NCBI GenBank assembly: GCA_029339195.1
Contig: JAPTJF010000003.1
Location: forward strand, 248,001 to 312,000
DNA length: 64,000 nt
Direction: 5' to 3'
From: Micractinium sp. NFX-FRZ
Taxonomy: Eukaryota; Chlorophyta; Trebouxiophyceae; Chlorellales; Chlorellaceae
In this document: in pieces, positions 10,801 to 21,228 of the stretch
Position numbering within the stretch: position 1 is the first letter of the stretch
Layout of the letters: every line of letters begins with the position of its first letter
The notes under the pieces: generated by a model
The model's input: only the letters and a program-made list of their open reading frames with translations
Told to the model about the DNA's origin: nothing
Database searches by the model: none
Position numbers and translations under genes: made by a program

Positions 10801-12525
10801 CGCTGGGCAGCACGATGGGTGTGCAGTTGGAGGTGGTGCGGTGGGAGGACTTGCTGGAGCCAGCTGAGCAGGTAGGGTGAGGCGGGTGGGCGGACGAGGC
10901 AAGCAGGCACGCAAGCGTCCGGAAAGAAGGTTGGCAGTCGGGGACGATGGGCCAGAGGTGCTGGTGGGCGGGCTGGAGAGTGCGCAGTGCTGCAGGTGGA
11001 GGCGCCGGCAGGCTGTCAGGGCCTCACAGCACATATGTCTCATGGTTGCATCAGCATGATAGGCACATACCACAAGTTGGAGCGCCCTTGATGTTTTGAG
11101 TGCAAGCCATCTCCTGCACCCGCCGGCCCCGCCTGCCCGCAGGAGGCATGGGTGCGCCGCCTTGTTGCCAAGTACAGCCTTCCGCTGGCGACGCCCCAGG
11201 TCAGGCAGTCTCAGGCGGTTCAGCAGGAGAGAGCGCGGGTGCAGGTGCAGGAATATATGAGGCTGAGGGGCCGGGCGCCGACGCTGGTGCGACTGCAGAC
11301 GGCAATGCAGAAGCAGGCGGAGCAGCGGGCGCACGTCAGTGGGTTGACGCATGCCGGGCAGACGGCTGCGGCAGCGGCGCAGCGGGCGCACGTCAGTGGG
11401 TTGACACATGCCAAGCAGACGGCTGCGGCAGCGGCACAGCGGGCGCACGTCAGTGGGTTGACGCGTGCCAAGCAGACGGCTGCGGCAGCGGGTCAGCGGG
11501 CGCACGTCAGTGGGTTGACGCATGCAGGGCAGAGGGCTGCGGCAGCGGCGCAGGCTGCACAGTCGTCGGCAGGCGCTTCGCAGCTGGCTGGCGCAGCGGC
11601 TGCCCAGGCTCTTGGCCTGGCCAGCGCGGCACAAGCCGCATCGGCCGCGGCACGGGTGCAGGCGGCGGCAGAGGCACGCGTCGCTGCGGCAGAGCGTGCA
11701 ACAGCGCTGCGGGTGGCGGCCGCGAGGCAGGCGGCGGCAGCCTTTGCAAGGCAGGCAGGGCTGCCTGCTGCTGCAGCAGTTGGGGCTGAGGGCGCGCCAG
11801 GGCCGCGGACGTCAGGGGCCAGCATTCAGGGGAATCCTGGCGAAAGCAGGATTCTGGACATCAGCCAGGGTGTGCCAGACCGTATCCTGACCTTGGGGGC
11901 GCTGGATGCACGGCCGTTTGTGACCAACCGATTCAACCCGCAAGACCGCAGGAACAGGTGTGCACTTGGCAAGCTTGTGGGTGGTTTATGCCCGGCCCCT
12001 CATCTGCACTCAGCACGTGCTCAGGCGGTCGCTGGGTGGAGAGCTGTGTGCGTGCTGTTACCGATTGTCGCCTTAGGGCAGCACAGCAGCCAGCGGGGCG
12101 AGCGGGGTTGGGATCCGAGCAGCCCTGCTGTGCTGCCCTCACCCGCCCTGCTGCCCGGTTGCCCTCACACGCCACCCCGCCCTGCGCCTTCTCACTCAAC
12201 CTGCTCCTCCCCACCTGCCACTCCCCACGTTCCCATGCCCTGCAGGTCTATTTACTTGAGCCAACCTCGGTCCTTGGTCATCCGATGGCCCAAGCTGGGC
12301 GCCATGGTAGCCAACATCACGAGCCTGATTGACACTCAGCTGGAAGCTCAGCTGGGGTACCATCAGGTGCCGACAGCTCAGCAGCGGCAGGTGGTGGAGG
12401 CCCTGCAGGCTCAAGGCATCTTGGCGCCGCAGTGGCAGGCACGGGCCGCGCTGGCATGGAAGGAGCTGCAGCAGCGGCTGGCGGAGGTGCAGGCCACGGC
12501 GCCGGCGCGGCGGCGCAGGCGGTAA
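7859..12525 (+). CDS. Membrane-anchored P-loop sulfotransferase with 19-residue tandem repeats
   Basis: Nine exons join in phase: 7859-7891, 8067-8853, 9133-9227, 9450-9631, 9998-10074, 10392-10443, 10775-10871, 11143-11957 and 12246-12525 (805 aa). A short Arg/His-rich N-terminus is followed by one hydrophobic segment (about 33-47, LVICIILLGAMLTW), giving a type II layout as in Golgi enzymes. A long Ala/Ser/Gly stem follows. The PAPS 5'-phosphosulfate loop is GERHSGTNL (about 269-277, split by an intron), and the 3'-phosphate-binding-like motif is PVRNAYDWFYAM (about 341-352). VLDMRAVKLRSWL and VVRWEDLL complete the core. Four tandem repeats (about 502-577) and an Ala-rich helix follow, then a conserved-looking C-terminal block. 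Substrate unknown; transfer of sulfate to a glycan or protein in the secretory pathway is by family. The 33-nt first exon is the least certain part. Confidence 0.82.
11323..11550 (+). repeat. Four-copy 57-bp coding tandem repeat
   Basis: Four in-frame 57-bp units encode QRAHVSGLTHAGQTAAAAA with few changes (His/Arg, Gly/Lys and Gln/Arg swaps). The units are nearly identical in DNA, including third positions, so the expansion is recent. They sit between the sulfotransferase core and an Ala-rich helical region. Confidence 0.9.
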
Positions 12526-13024
12526 TCAAATCTCGGAGAACTTGTCTTTGCAGCAACTGTGAACTTTCAATTGTAGAACTGGCCACATTTGAGATGTTAT
12601 AACTTGCTCATTCATTGGAACTGAAAAGCTACGGAGCGACGGCTGTTGCAATTTGCAGATCATGCAGGAGAGTAGGGCAACAAGCACATTTGCGAGAGCC
12701 GGGCAGCCGCGTATGCAGGCTCTGGGCGAAATGTGGCCCAGCGCAACCAAACCACCAGCGGGCAGGGCGGGGCAGGGCAGGGCATCCAGGGCCCGGGGCG
12801 GCAGCTTTCTCCGGCGCTGCAGCACGCCGCCCGCTGCCCGCCTGCTGCCGTGCCACCTCAGCCTGCCGCTTCATTGCATCATCGTGTGGCTTGCCCTGAT
12901 CTTTTGCTGTTGGCACTCAAACAACGTCGTTACTCGCGGGGCAAATCAATCGCGTTCGAGCGCTTTGAAATTCAGTCGCACGCCGCACGGCAATTTCACC
13001 TGCGCACGGGCCCCAACCGCCAGC
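12526..13024. other. Intergenic, no gene seen
   Basis: This is the 3' UTR of the sulfotransferase gene and the upstream region of the F-box gene. Nothing with coding character joins to either gene. Confidence 0.5.
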
Positions 13025-15100
13025 ATGGCGAAGCGAGCGCAGCGGGGCCGACGGGCGGCGCGCGGCTCTCACCCAGTGGCTCCCGCCGCGGCCCCCGCCC
13101 CCGCCGCCAGCCTGGGGCAGCTGCCCGACGAGCTGCTGCTTGCCGTCTTCTCACACCTGGACCTGCACACCAGGTGATTTCGGCAATGCTTCTCTGGTTC
13201 GATTGGCAGGGTACAGCACTGTCAGCGGAATTGCACAGGGCGACAGCTGGCACACCTCTCCGCCCAACCCGCCGCTATCCTGCGTGCAGGCAGGGCCGCT
13301 GCGCTCCCGTCTGCAAGCGGTGGAGCGAGCTGGTCTGCTCTGCCCAGCTGCTGGGCACTTTGGACGCAGTCATTTACGGCACGGCGCAGCGCACGCTGCC
13401 CGAAGCCATGGCCTCTTTCTGTGACTGGCTGTGGGTGCGGGCAGCCGCCAGCGTGCGGCGCCTGCGCATCACCGTCCCCCCCGAACGTGGGTGCTACGAA
13501 TCGACCGAGCAGGACGACAGGGCGGCCATGGAAGATCTGTGGTCGCTGCTGGGCGACCTGGGGCAGCAGGGCAGCCAGCTTTCAGAGCTGCGCATCAAGC
13601 ATGGCATGGCCGAGGCTGATGTGGAGGTTCCAGACGACGGCTGGCAGCTGCGCAGCCTGCACACCCTGCACATAAACATGCACATGCCAGACGGCATCGT
13701 CGAGCTCCAGGCACGGCGGCACAGCCTGCCCTCCCTGCGGGACCTGGCGCTGAGCGGGTGGACGTGTATTGAGGAGGGGGCGGGGGCCCTGCCGGCGTCC
13801 CTGACCCGCCTGTCTCTGGACGTGAGAGCCCTCTCGGAAGATGCGGAGCACGTGGCTGGCCAGGTGGGTGGGTAGGTGGGTGGTGCAGGTAGGAAGCGCC
13901 TTGCTGGCCAGGCAGGCAGGCAGGCGGTGCCTTGCTGGGCACAGGCAGGCGTGAATGTATTGTTTGCTGAAAGAAAGAAACAGCGCCTCGTATCGGTTGT
14001 GACAGCTCGCAACTGCGCGCTGCTGTATTGCCTGGCAGCGCTGGTACGCTTGGCCGCTGTGCTTGGTCGATGTGGGTACCGCACATGCCCGTGCTCACTC
14101 CCCCCTTCCCCACCCCTGCTCCTGTTTCTGCCTGCAGATGACCGCCCTCACCCGCCTGCGCTGCCTGGCCCTGCAGCGAGCAACCATTCCTGACCACGCC
14201 TACGACTGGCTGCAGCAGCTGCCAGCGCTGCAGCAGCTGCGCCTGTTGTGCTGCCAGGAGGTGAGCAGCGCAAAGCACTGTCGAGAGCGGCAGCCATGCG
14301 CAGCGAGCTGCTCGGTTGGCTTGCCTTGTGACGTTGCGGCACCACGATCGATTCATCAGTCAATCAAACAAAGTACCTTTTTAGTCCACGGCGAGCCAGC
14401 TGTGGTGTCGTGGGAGCCTGACCACCTGTCCTTCCCCTCCCTCCCCCCTCCCTCGTCCCCGCAGCTGCCGGACTGCCTGTCAGAGCTCACGGGGCTGCGG
14501 GCGCTGCAGGTGGAACGTTTGGAGTACAGCAGACCACAGCATGCAGAGCAGCTGGCAGCCGGGCTGCGCCAGCTCACCCAGCTGACCCACCTGGTGCTCG
14601 ACTTTCCCGAGCACGGCTGGCACTCCACAGACCTGTATGCAGCGGTGGCTGGCCTGCCCCTGCACTCCCTGGCCTGCCTGGGGTGGGCGCCGCAGCCGGG
14701 GCGGCCGCCAGCGCAGCTGCCGCCGCCAGGCGCGTGGCTGCCCGCCCTGCGTCGGCTGATCGCGCCTGCAGAGGCGCTGGCAGCGGGCCTGCCGCTGCTG
14801 GCGGGCGCTGCGCAGCTCACGTCGCTCGGCCTGCTGCACCTGTGCAGCACCCCTGTTGAGCAGCAACAGCGGCTGCTGGGCTGGGCAGGGGTCCACCCAA
14901 CCCTGCACGAGCTGCACCTCGATGCAGCGGGGCCGCACCTGTGCCCGGCAACATTCACCGCTGTGGCTGCAGCGCTGCGCAGCAACCGGGCCCTGCGCCT
15001 GCCCCCCGGCTTCAGCAGCGCTCCCCAGGATGCCGCCAGGCTGGCAGATGAGCTCTGGGAGGCCAGCAGCGGCGGCGGCGGCGGCGGGGCGGAGCCCTAG
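13025..15100 (+). CDS. F-box and leucine-rich-repeat protein
   Basis: Four exons join in phase: 13025-13173, 13290-13863, 14138-14260 and 14465-15100, giving 493 aa. After a basic Ala/Pro leader, the F-box (about residues 34-68) reads LGQLPDELLLAVFSHLDL and then VCKRWSELV, interrupted by intron 1 at the Arg codon. The rest is a series of irregular Leu-rich repeats (for example LRSLHTLHIN, LPSLRDLALSGW, LTRLRCLALQ, LTQLTHLVLDF). F-box proteins dock SCF ubiquitin ligases through Skp1, and the LRR part would select the target. The target is unknown. The C-terminus ends in a Gly run. Confidence 0.85.
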
Positions 15101-16558
15101 TAGGCCAGCGCTGCCCCTGGCAGCGGCTGCCGGCTGCTGGGCAGCTGGCAACGGCATCGCCTGGGCATGCCCCCTCCCCGCCTGTCACCAGCCCCTTCCA
15201 TACCCTCCCCTGCCCGCCTGTCAACAGCCCCTTCCGTCCTGCTTCCATCGCACAGTCGATCTGGCACCCCTGCTGCGTTGCCGACGTAGGTGCCCTTCTA
15301 GCCACTCTCGAGCCCTGGCCAGCCGTCCTCGTGTGGCTGCTTTTTTCTTGGTTTCCTTGGTTGATGCTTGTTATTCTTTACACAAATTTACATGTCTTCT
15401 TGATTGTCCAGGTTCGCACACTCTGTGTACTTGCAAGGCTTCTTCTACTCATCTCTGCACGCTGCGCCTCTGTGTTCCAGGCTCCTGGCGCTTTTGGGCG
15501 TTGGAGAGGGTTGGGATCCTTGGACGGCATGAGTAAGGGCAGTGCCAAGGGCACTCGCAGCGAATCAGTGTCATATGCATAAACGCAGCAAAGTAAAACT
15601 GGTGTCTTCCCTCCCCCAAACAAAGTAGCCGCAAGAAGTCAGCCAAACCTCCCCTCTGGGCAGTGCTGCTGGTCACCGTCCGTCATGGCGGGACCGTTTC
15701 TTACGTGGCAGTACTACACGCCCTTCCGTGCCTTCCGTTCCGGAAGTACCGGCACGTTCAGGGTGGCATGGTTGAGCGCTCCAATGGACCTGGCCCCACG
15801 TCAGGCTGATGTTTGCTTCACCGAACCTGCACCTGGTTTAAAATTGTATTCCTATCCGACAGGAACTGACGGGTGGAGTGCTGCGTTTGTAGCGCTGCCT
15901 CCTTGGATGCCCACACTCCCGGGGTGATCCGCAGGCAGCTGCGGCTGCAGAGAAGCCTCAGCAAAGAGGCAGAAGAACAGATGCTGGTAGCAGCAGCTGT
16001 AGGAGTGTATGTCTGTGGGTCAGGCAGGTGTGGGATGAGGCCGCAGCATCCAGGTGGACGATGGCTGCCACCACATCCGCGCGCTGTGCTGGCCGCAGGG
16101 CTGGCCGCCGCCGGCCCACCGCCCAGGCAGGAACCCCGGCTCCTGATGGCAGGGCGCCGAACCTGCGTCTATTTTTGTGTTGTGGCTGTGATGACTGACC
16201 GATCCTGCGATTACTTGCATGGCTGTGCGACGGGGAGGCGAGCATTGCTTTTGGCGCGCGGCTGCCACCTCACCTACAGCGGAGGAGGTGTCTTGCAGTT
16301 TGTCCAGCGTCTGGAAAACAAGACTTCAGAGTCTGCAGCGCGAGGAGCCAACTTGAAGTGAACGCCTGGGTGCGCCGCGCTTGTCCAGCATCGGTGACGA
16401 GCAGGCGCAGCTGGTGTAGCAGGCGCCAAATGGACGGCCGGCCGAGTGCGAGTCACACAATTGCTACCGCTGTGTCCTCGCCGCCGCCGCTCCCGCCGCC
16501 GCCGTCGCTGCCGCTCATCAGCGAGCTCCCTGCATGTCCCCCTGCAGCCCCGAGCAGG
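15101..16558. other. Intergenic, no supported gene
   Basis: A 243-nt open frame at 15685-15927 reads like possible protein (starting MAGPFLTWQYYTPF), but I cannot connect it to other exons or recognise it. The last 300 bases lead into the first MYND gene and contain runs of CCGCCG. Confidence 0.4.
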
Positions 16559-17871
16559 ATGGTGGACGTTGTGATAACCTCCATCCTCACACAACTATTT
16601 GATCTGGACAGCCAAGACACCGAAGGGGCTGCTGCCCTTGCCTCCCGTGCCGCACACATTCATGGAGAGCTGTCGCAGGCTCTCGAGGGTGTACCTACCA
16701 GCGACGTGACCGCTGCGCTGGCCAGGTGCGTGGAGGCCTTATGCCAGATGCCGCCCGCATTGCTGCTGCTGCTGCTGCTGCTGCAGAAATCAGCTGCTGT
16801 ACTGACTGCTGTCTGCGGTGGACCGGCACCGCCATGGAGGCACGCTGCCGCTGCCAGGCGCTCTCCCCTTCTGGCGCCTCTGCATGCCAAGCCCCCGGGC
16901 TCTGAGATGCACTGCGCCCAGCTGGCGTGTGCTGCCCGGCTCCCTTGGCGCCGGCCTCTGCGCACCTCGGGTGTGCAGCACTCAACACCTTGTCTTGCTA
17001 CCTACCGCCCTGGCACTTTCACCTCCCACAGGGTCGTGGCCCCCACCTGCCGGCGCGTCTCCTCCGCCTCCCGCCAGTTCGCCGCTGCCCTGCGCACCCC
17101 TGGCGACGGCGCCGCCACAGCAGGGGCCCAGCTGCTCGCAGCCTGCGTGCTGGCAGACGTGTGCTGCGAGCTCTCCATCGCGCGGCCCTCCCCGCCGGAC
17201 GCCGCCACGCTCCAGGCGCTGTATGGCTGCGTGCAGCTGCTGCTGGGGCCGGGGCTCTTGGTACTGCAGAGCTACCATCCGGGGCGTGTGCTGCCCTCAA
17301 GCTCAGATGTCCCCATGCTGATGCTCCATTGCCAGGTGGGCGGGTGGGGTGGCAGGGGAGCGGGCAGGGGAGCGGGCAGGGAAGCTGGGCTGCACTGCTG
17401 CCGCCCGCCCTGTCGTGCTTGAAGCAGTGGGCCCGGGCAGGCAGGCAGGCAGGGCTTTGCGGCAGACAGGCCGCGGCGGCGTGGCAGTACAGTGGGCAAC
17501 ACAGGGCTAACAGCACTGGTGCCCAGCACGTTGCACACTGCCCCGGCCCAACTCGTCGCTCCGCTGGGAGCCATCTGGCATGCGACGCTAGCACGCCCCG
17601 CTGCCGGCGCTCAACCTCCGGTCCCTGCCTGGCTGCGCTGCTTCCACCTCCCCTTGTTTTTTTGCAGGCCTCCCTGATGGCTGCGCTCCTCCAGCTGGCG
17701 ACAGCACCGATGGGGGACGTCGGCGCGTTCACGCGCCAGCTGGCGCCGCCAGAGCTGCTGCTGCCCTGGCTGACGGCTGTTGCCCAGGCGACACTGACGC
17801 TGCATGGGAGTTCGCTGGGCGCAGGTGGGCCCACTGCGGCGGCGGCGGCGCTGCTGCTGCTTTTATTGTAC

Positions 17872-17902
<31 letters not shown>

Positions 17903-20900
17903 CTTTTATCGTATGCTGCTTACATTGTGCGCTGCTGCTGCTGCTGCTGTTGCTGCTTTTTCGTACGCTGCTGGTGCTGGTGCTGGTGCTGCTTTTGCTG
18001 CTGGCCACACCTGCAACCACGTTAAGTCAGGCTCACTCCCCTGCCCGCGGAAGCACCTGACTAGCACATCACCGCGCCGTCCCAGCCCAAGCCCAAGCCC
18101 CTCCCACTCGTGCCTCCCTGCCTCCCCGCCTGCCCCAGCCCCAGCCAGAGCGCCTCCCAACTCCCGCCTCCCCCGCCTTGCCCGCCTGCCTGCCTCATGC
18201 AGCACGATATGCTGCCCTGCTGGATCAGCTTGCCCCCTCTCTCTCCATCCTCGTCAACCACCCCGCCTTTGGGGCGCACGCCGACCGGGTGGCGCAAGCT
18301 CCGGCCCTGCAAGACAGCCTGGTGCAGCTGCTGGCTCGCGGCCTGCGTGCCGCGGCAGTTGCCGCGCAGCTTCCGCCGGAGCGCCGGCCGCAAGGATGTG
18401 GCTGGGACCAGGTACAGGCTGCCGCAAGTGTGCTGGTCTCACCCTGTGTCGTCTTTGGCCTGCGCGAGCAGCTGCGGCCTGCGGCAGACGGCAGGCTCGG
18501 CGTCAGCGCTTGGCAGCTGCTGCACAGCACGGGGCAGCTGCTGGCGGCTGCCCCTCCCGACTGCCCAGACGGCATGCAGCCCCGCTCCCACGCCGTGCTG
18601 TGGTGTGCCCTGGGGATGCTGCTGGGCATGGTTTGCGGTGGGGTGGACGATGATGCCTTGGCGCGGCAGCCGCAGCAGGTGACAGCACTGCTGCAGCAGG
18701 CGGTACAACGGCTGCCGCGTATGCTGCAGCTGGTGGCGGGTCAGGCGGCACAGCTGGCAGCTGAGGGGGACCCAGCCGCCGGCAGCGCAGCAGACAACGC
18801 TGCACGGCTGTGCCTGTCCTGGCACAACGTCGTGGCCACATTAGTACCACTGCTGGACATGAGATTTGCGCAGGCTGAGCAAGAGGCCGTGAGGCCGGCA
18901 GCGGCAGCCCTTGGTAATCGCGGTGCCAGTGCCGGCACAGCAACAGCAGTAGCAGCGTCGGCGGCAGCAGCAGCAGCAGCAGTCAGTGTAAGCCTGGCAG
19001 CCGTGCCCGGCTGGTTTGCAGCGGCTGCCGCCATGCTGCGCGCTCTGCCGCAGGTGGCGGCCACATGTGCCGTGGTGCGGCAGGCGGGGCCGAGCCAGGT
19101 GGACGCCAGGTGGCAGGGAGCACCTGCTGAGCTGGCAGAGTCACTTTCACACGTAGCCAGTGCCGCGATCTACTGCTGCACCCGCCTGCAAGGCAGCTTC
19201 TATACAGCGGATGAAGGCACGGTCTTGCCGGTCACATGCGCAGCTTGGCCGCTGCACACCGCCTGCTGCTGTGCGGTGCACTGGTGGGAGGAGGAGGCGC
19301 GGGGCCAGTGCAGGCTGCCGCGTGATGTGGCAGCTGCCAGCGTGCAGTGTGAGATGAGGGGCATGCTGGTCAGTTTCAACTTGGCGGTAGCCACAGCTGT
19401 GTCTCTGGATGGGTTGCCAGAGCTCCATGCCGCACCCCGCCAGCTGGCAGCCCAGATGAGCGGCGGCAGCGGCGCCACCGGCAGCCCACTGGCCAAGTAA
19501 GCAGCGGGGAGGGGAGAGGGGGCAAAGGAGGGAGTGGCGAGCGGGGCGTGGAGGGTTCACTTTTGGGTACTGGCAGTCCGAGGTTGCACAGTGGGCGTGC
19601 GGTGCGCTGCCACTGGTTGGTGGCTGCAGAACGCCTGAAGCAGCGGCGCTGCCCACCGGCTGAGCTCCCGCTGCCCCTCTGCCCCACCCCCACCCTTCGT
19701 TCTTGGCTGCAGGCAGGTGCTGGCCATGAGTGCCGCGCATCTGGAGGCCCTGACCTGCCTGCTGTGCCCAGGGGGTGCAGACTCGGAGCCTGGGCAGCTT
19801 GTTGCCTCGCTCAGCGTCGTTGACTGCATGGAAGCCGCCAGGGGCCTGGTCCAGGCCTCCAAGCTCTGTGGCCCGGCGTTTGGCGGCCTCAGCGTGCCGG
19901 CGCAGCGCAGCCTGCGCGCGCTCTGGGCGCGGGTCCAGGGGGCAATAGCGGAGCTAGGGGCCGAGGTGAGTCGGTTTTGGTGTGGCGCCGAGGTGAGCCG
20001 GTTTTGGTTTGGCAATGTGCTGAGGGCTCACCTCGTGGGTGGAGCCAGCTGCAGGTCCCAGGCGGGTCAGACGCACCGACAGCTGCAGCGCACACCAGCA
20101 GCCCTCGTATCGCCGCTGCGTGTTGACTGCCGCCGCTGCAGGTCGGCGCCGTCTGCTGCCAGCTGCTCGTGCGCGCTGCCGACTGCCACCTCGTCTTGCC
20201 TTGCATGCAACACGCCCTGATCTCACAGGCCAGGCCCCCCGCCATTCAGCTGCTCGGGACCGCTGCCTCGGCACCACTGCTGACGGCCTGGCTGGTGTCT
20301 GAAGGCCTGCTGAGCGCGGCCTTTGACAGCTTGGCCAGCTGTGCCGCCGCGCTGCCCCCCGGCATGGTGAGCATTTGCTTTGATTTTCGCGCGCTTGCTT
20401 GTAGCGTTGCTTTCCGGATCGTAGCTGGGTGCCTGATCATCGCCTGATCATGGGTGCCTGAACATGGATCCATGCTCTCTCTGCCCATTTGCTCAACACC
20501 CATTAGGCAGATGCCTGGGGGGTTGTCAGCCTTGATTGGGAGATGTGATTGTGTCCTGGTGCTGCCTCCTGCGCTAATGTTCCCGTGCGTGCCCGCTCAC
20601 CTTCCTGCCGCTGCAGCCACTCCACTCGGGATTGAGCACCACCGCCGATGCGGTGAGCGCGCTGTACCGGGGCGCCGAGCAGCTGCTTGCACCACAAATC
20701 GGCACAGCCGTGCAGCAGCAACATGCCGCACTGGCGGCAGCCGTGGCCCACATGCGGGCCGCGGCCGGGGTGCAGGACGGCTGCGTGGAGTATGCAGTCG
20801 TGATTGAGGACCTGCGCCGGCAGGCGCTGCCGCCAGCGCTGGAGATTGCACGGGCACTGCTGGGGCGCGAGGAGAGTGAAGAGCAAGTGGCGGCGGGGCG

Positions 20901-21118
20901 GCTGGCAGCGGCGCAGGCGGCAGCCGGGCGCAGCTGCGCCTACCTGCGCTGCGCCAACCTGCGGGCTGTGGAGGACGGCGGCCCGGCGGCGGGGCAGGGT
21001 GTGGGCGCCAAGCGGTGCAGCGGCTGCCGTGTTGCTTGGTACTGCGGCACCGCCTGCTCGCACGCCGACTGGCGCGCGGGCCACAAGCGGGTGTGCGCTG
21101 CGCTGGCAGCAGCGCGGC

Positions 21119-21201
<83 letters not shown>

Positions 21202-21228
21202 CAGCAGCAGCAGCAGCAGCAGCAGTGA
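16559..21228 (+). CDS. MYND-finger protein, paralogue 1, with polyQ tail
   Basis: Seven exons join in phase: 16559-16725, 17032-17335, 17668-17824, 18203-19496, 19713-19965, 20229-20366 and 20617-21228 (974 aa). An upstream acceptor at 20141/20142 would add 29 in-frame codons to exon 6. Most of the protein is a helical Ala/Leu-rich region with family signatures such as AAAVAAQLPPER, MLRALPQVAA and LHTACC-AVHW. The C-terminal MYND zinc finger (about 875-930) has all eight ligands: SCAYLRC, CSGC, WYCGTAC and H-x3-C in GHKRVC. The first knuckle is C-x4-C, not the usual C-x2-C. The protein ends in Q26-E-Q8. MYND fingers bind proline-rich partner peptides; the role here is unknown. Introns 1 and 3 hold CTG runs. 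Confidence 0.88.
16767..16790 (+). repeat. (CTG)n tract in MYND1 intron 1
   Basis: Perfect run of CTG triplets inside the first intron. Together with intron-3 CTG-rich runs and the CAG tract in the last exon, it gives this one gene complementary triplet repeats. Confidence 0.85.
17855..18003 (+). repeat. CTG-rich repeat in MYND1 intron 3
   Basis: Imperfect CTG/TTG/GCTGGTG runs fill the first part of intron 3 directly after the donor at 17824/17825. The equivalent intron of MYND3 carries a similar CTG/CCG tract (44383-44515), so it was probably present in their common ancestor or spread by conversion. Confidence 0.8.
19960..20013 (+). repeat. Perfectly placed 27-bp duplication of a 5' splice junction
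   Basis: Two adjacent 27-bp units, each GCCGAG followed by GTGAGT or GTGAGC and then CGGTTTTGGT, start at 19960 and 19987. The first holds the exon 5 donor (19965/19966); the second is an equally good donor 27 bp later. Use of the second would add nine in-frame codons. Confidence 0.9.
21119..21225 (+). repeat. (CAG)26-GAG-(CAG)8 coding tract
   Basis: A near-perfect CAG tract encodes the C-terminal polyglutamine of MYND1 and runs to the TGA stop. Such perfect triplet purity suggests recent, length-variable expansion. The other three paralogues carry only short Gln runs at the same place. Confidence 0.95.

Noticed and set aside
13196..13215. GGTTCGATTGG resembling a tRNA T-loop
   Set aside because: No acceptor stem, D-loop or anticodon arm around it; it lies in an F-box gene intron.
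17804..18025. Leu-rich frame that looks like a transmembrane helix
   Set aside because: Reading of the CTG-rich repeat in MYND1 intron 3.
20142..20228. Extra 29 in-frame codons at the start of MYND1 exon 6
   Set aside because: Possible, but the acceptor at 20228/20229 gives the length seen in the three paralogues; kept only as an alternative.
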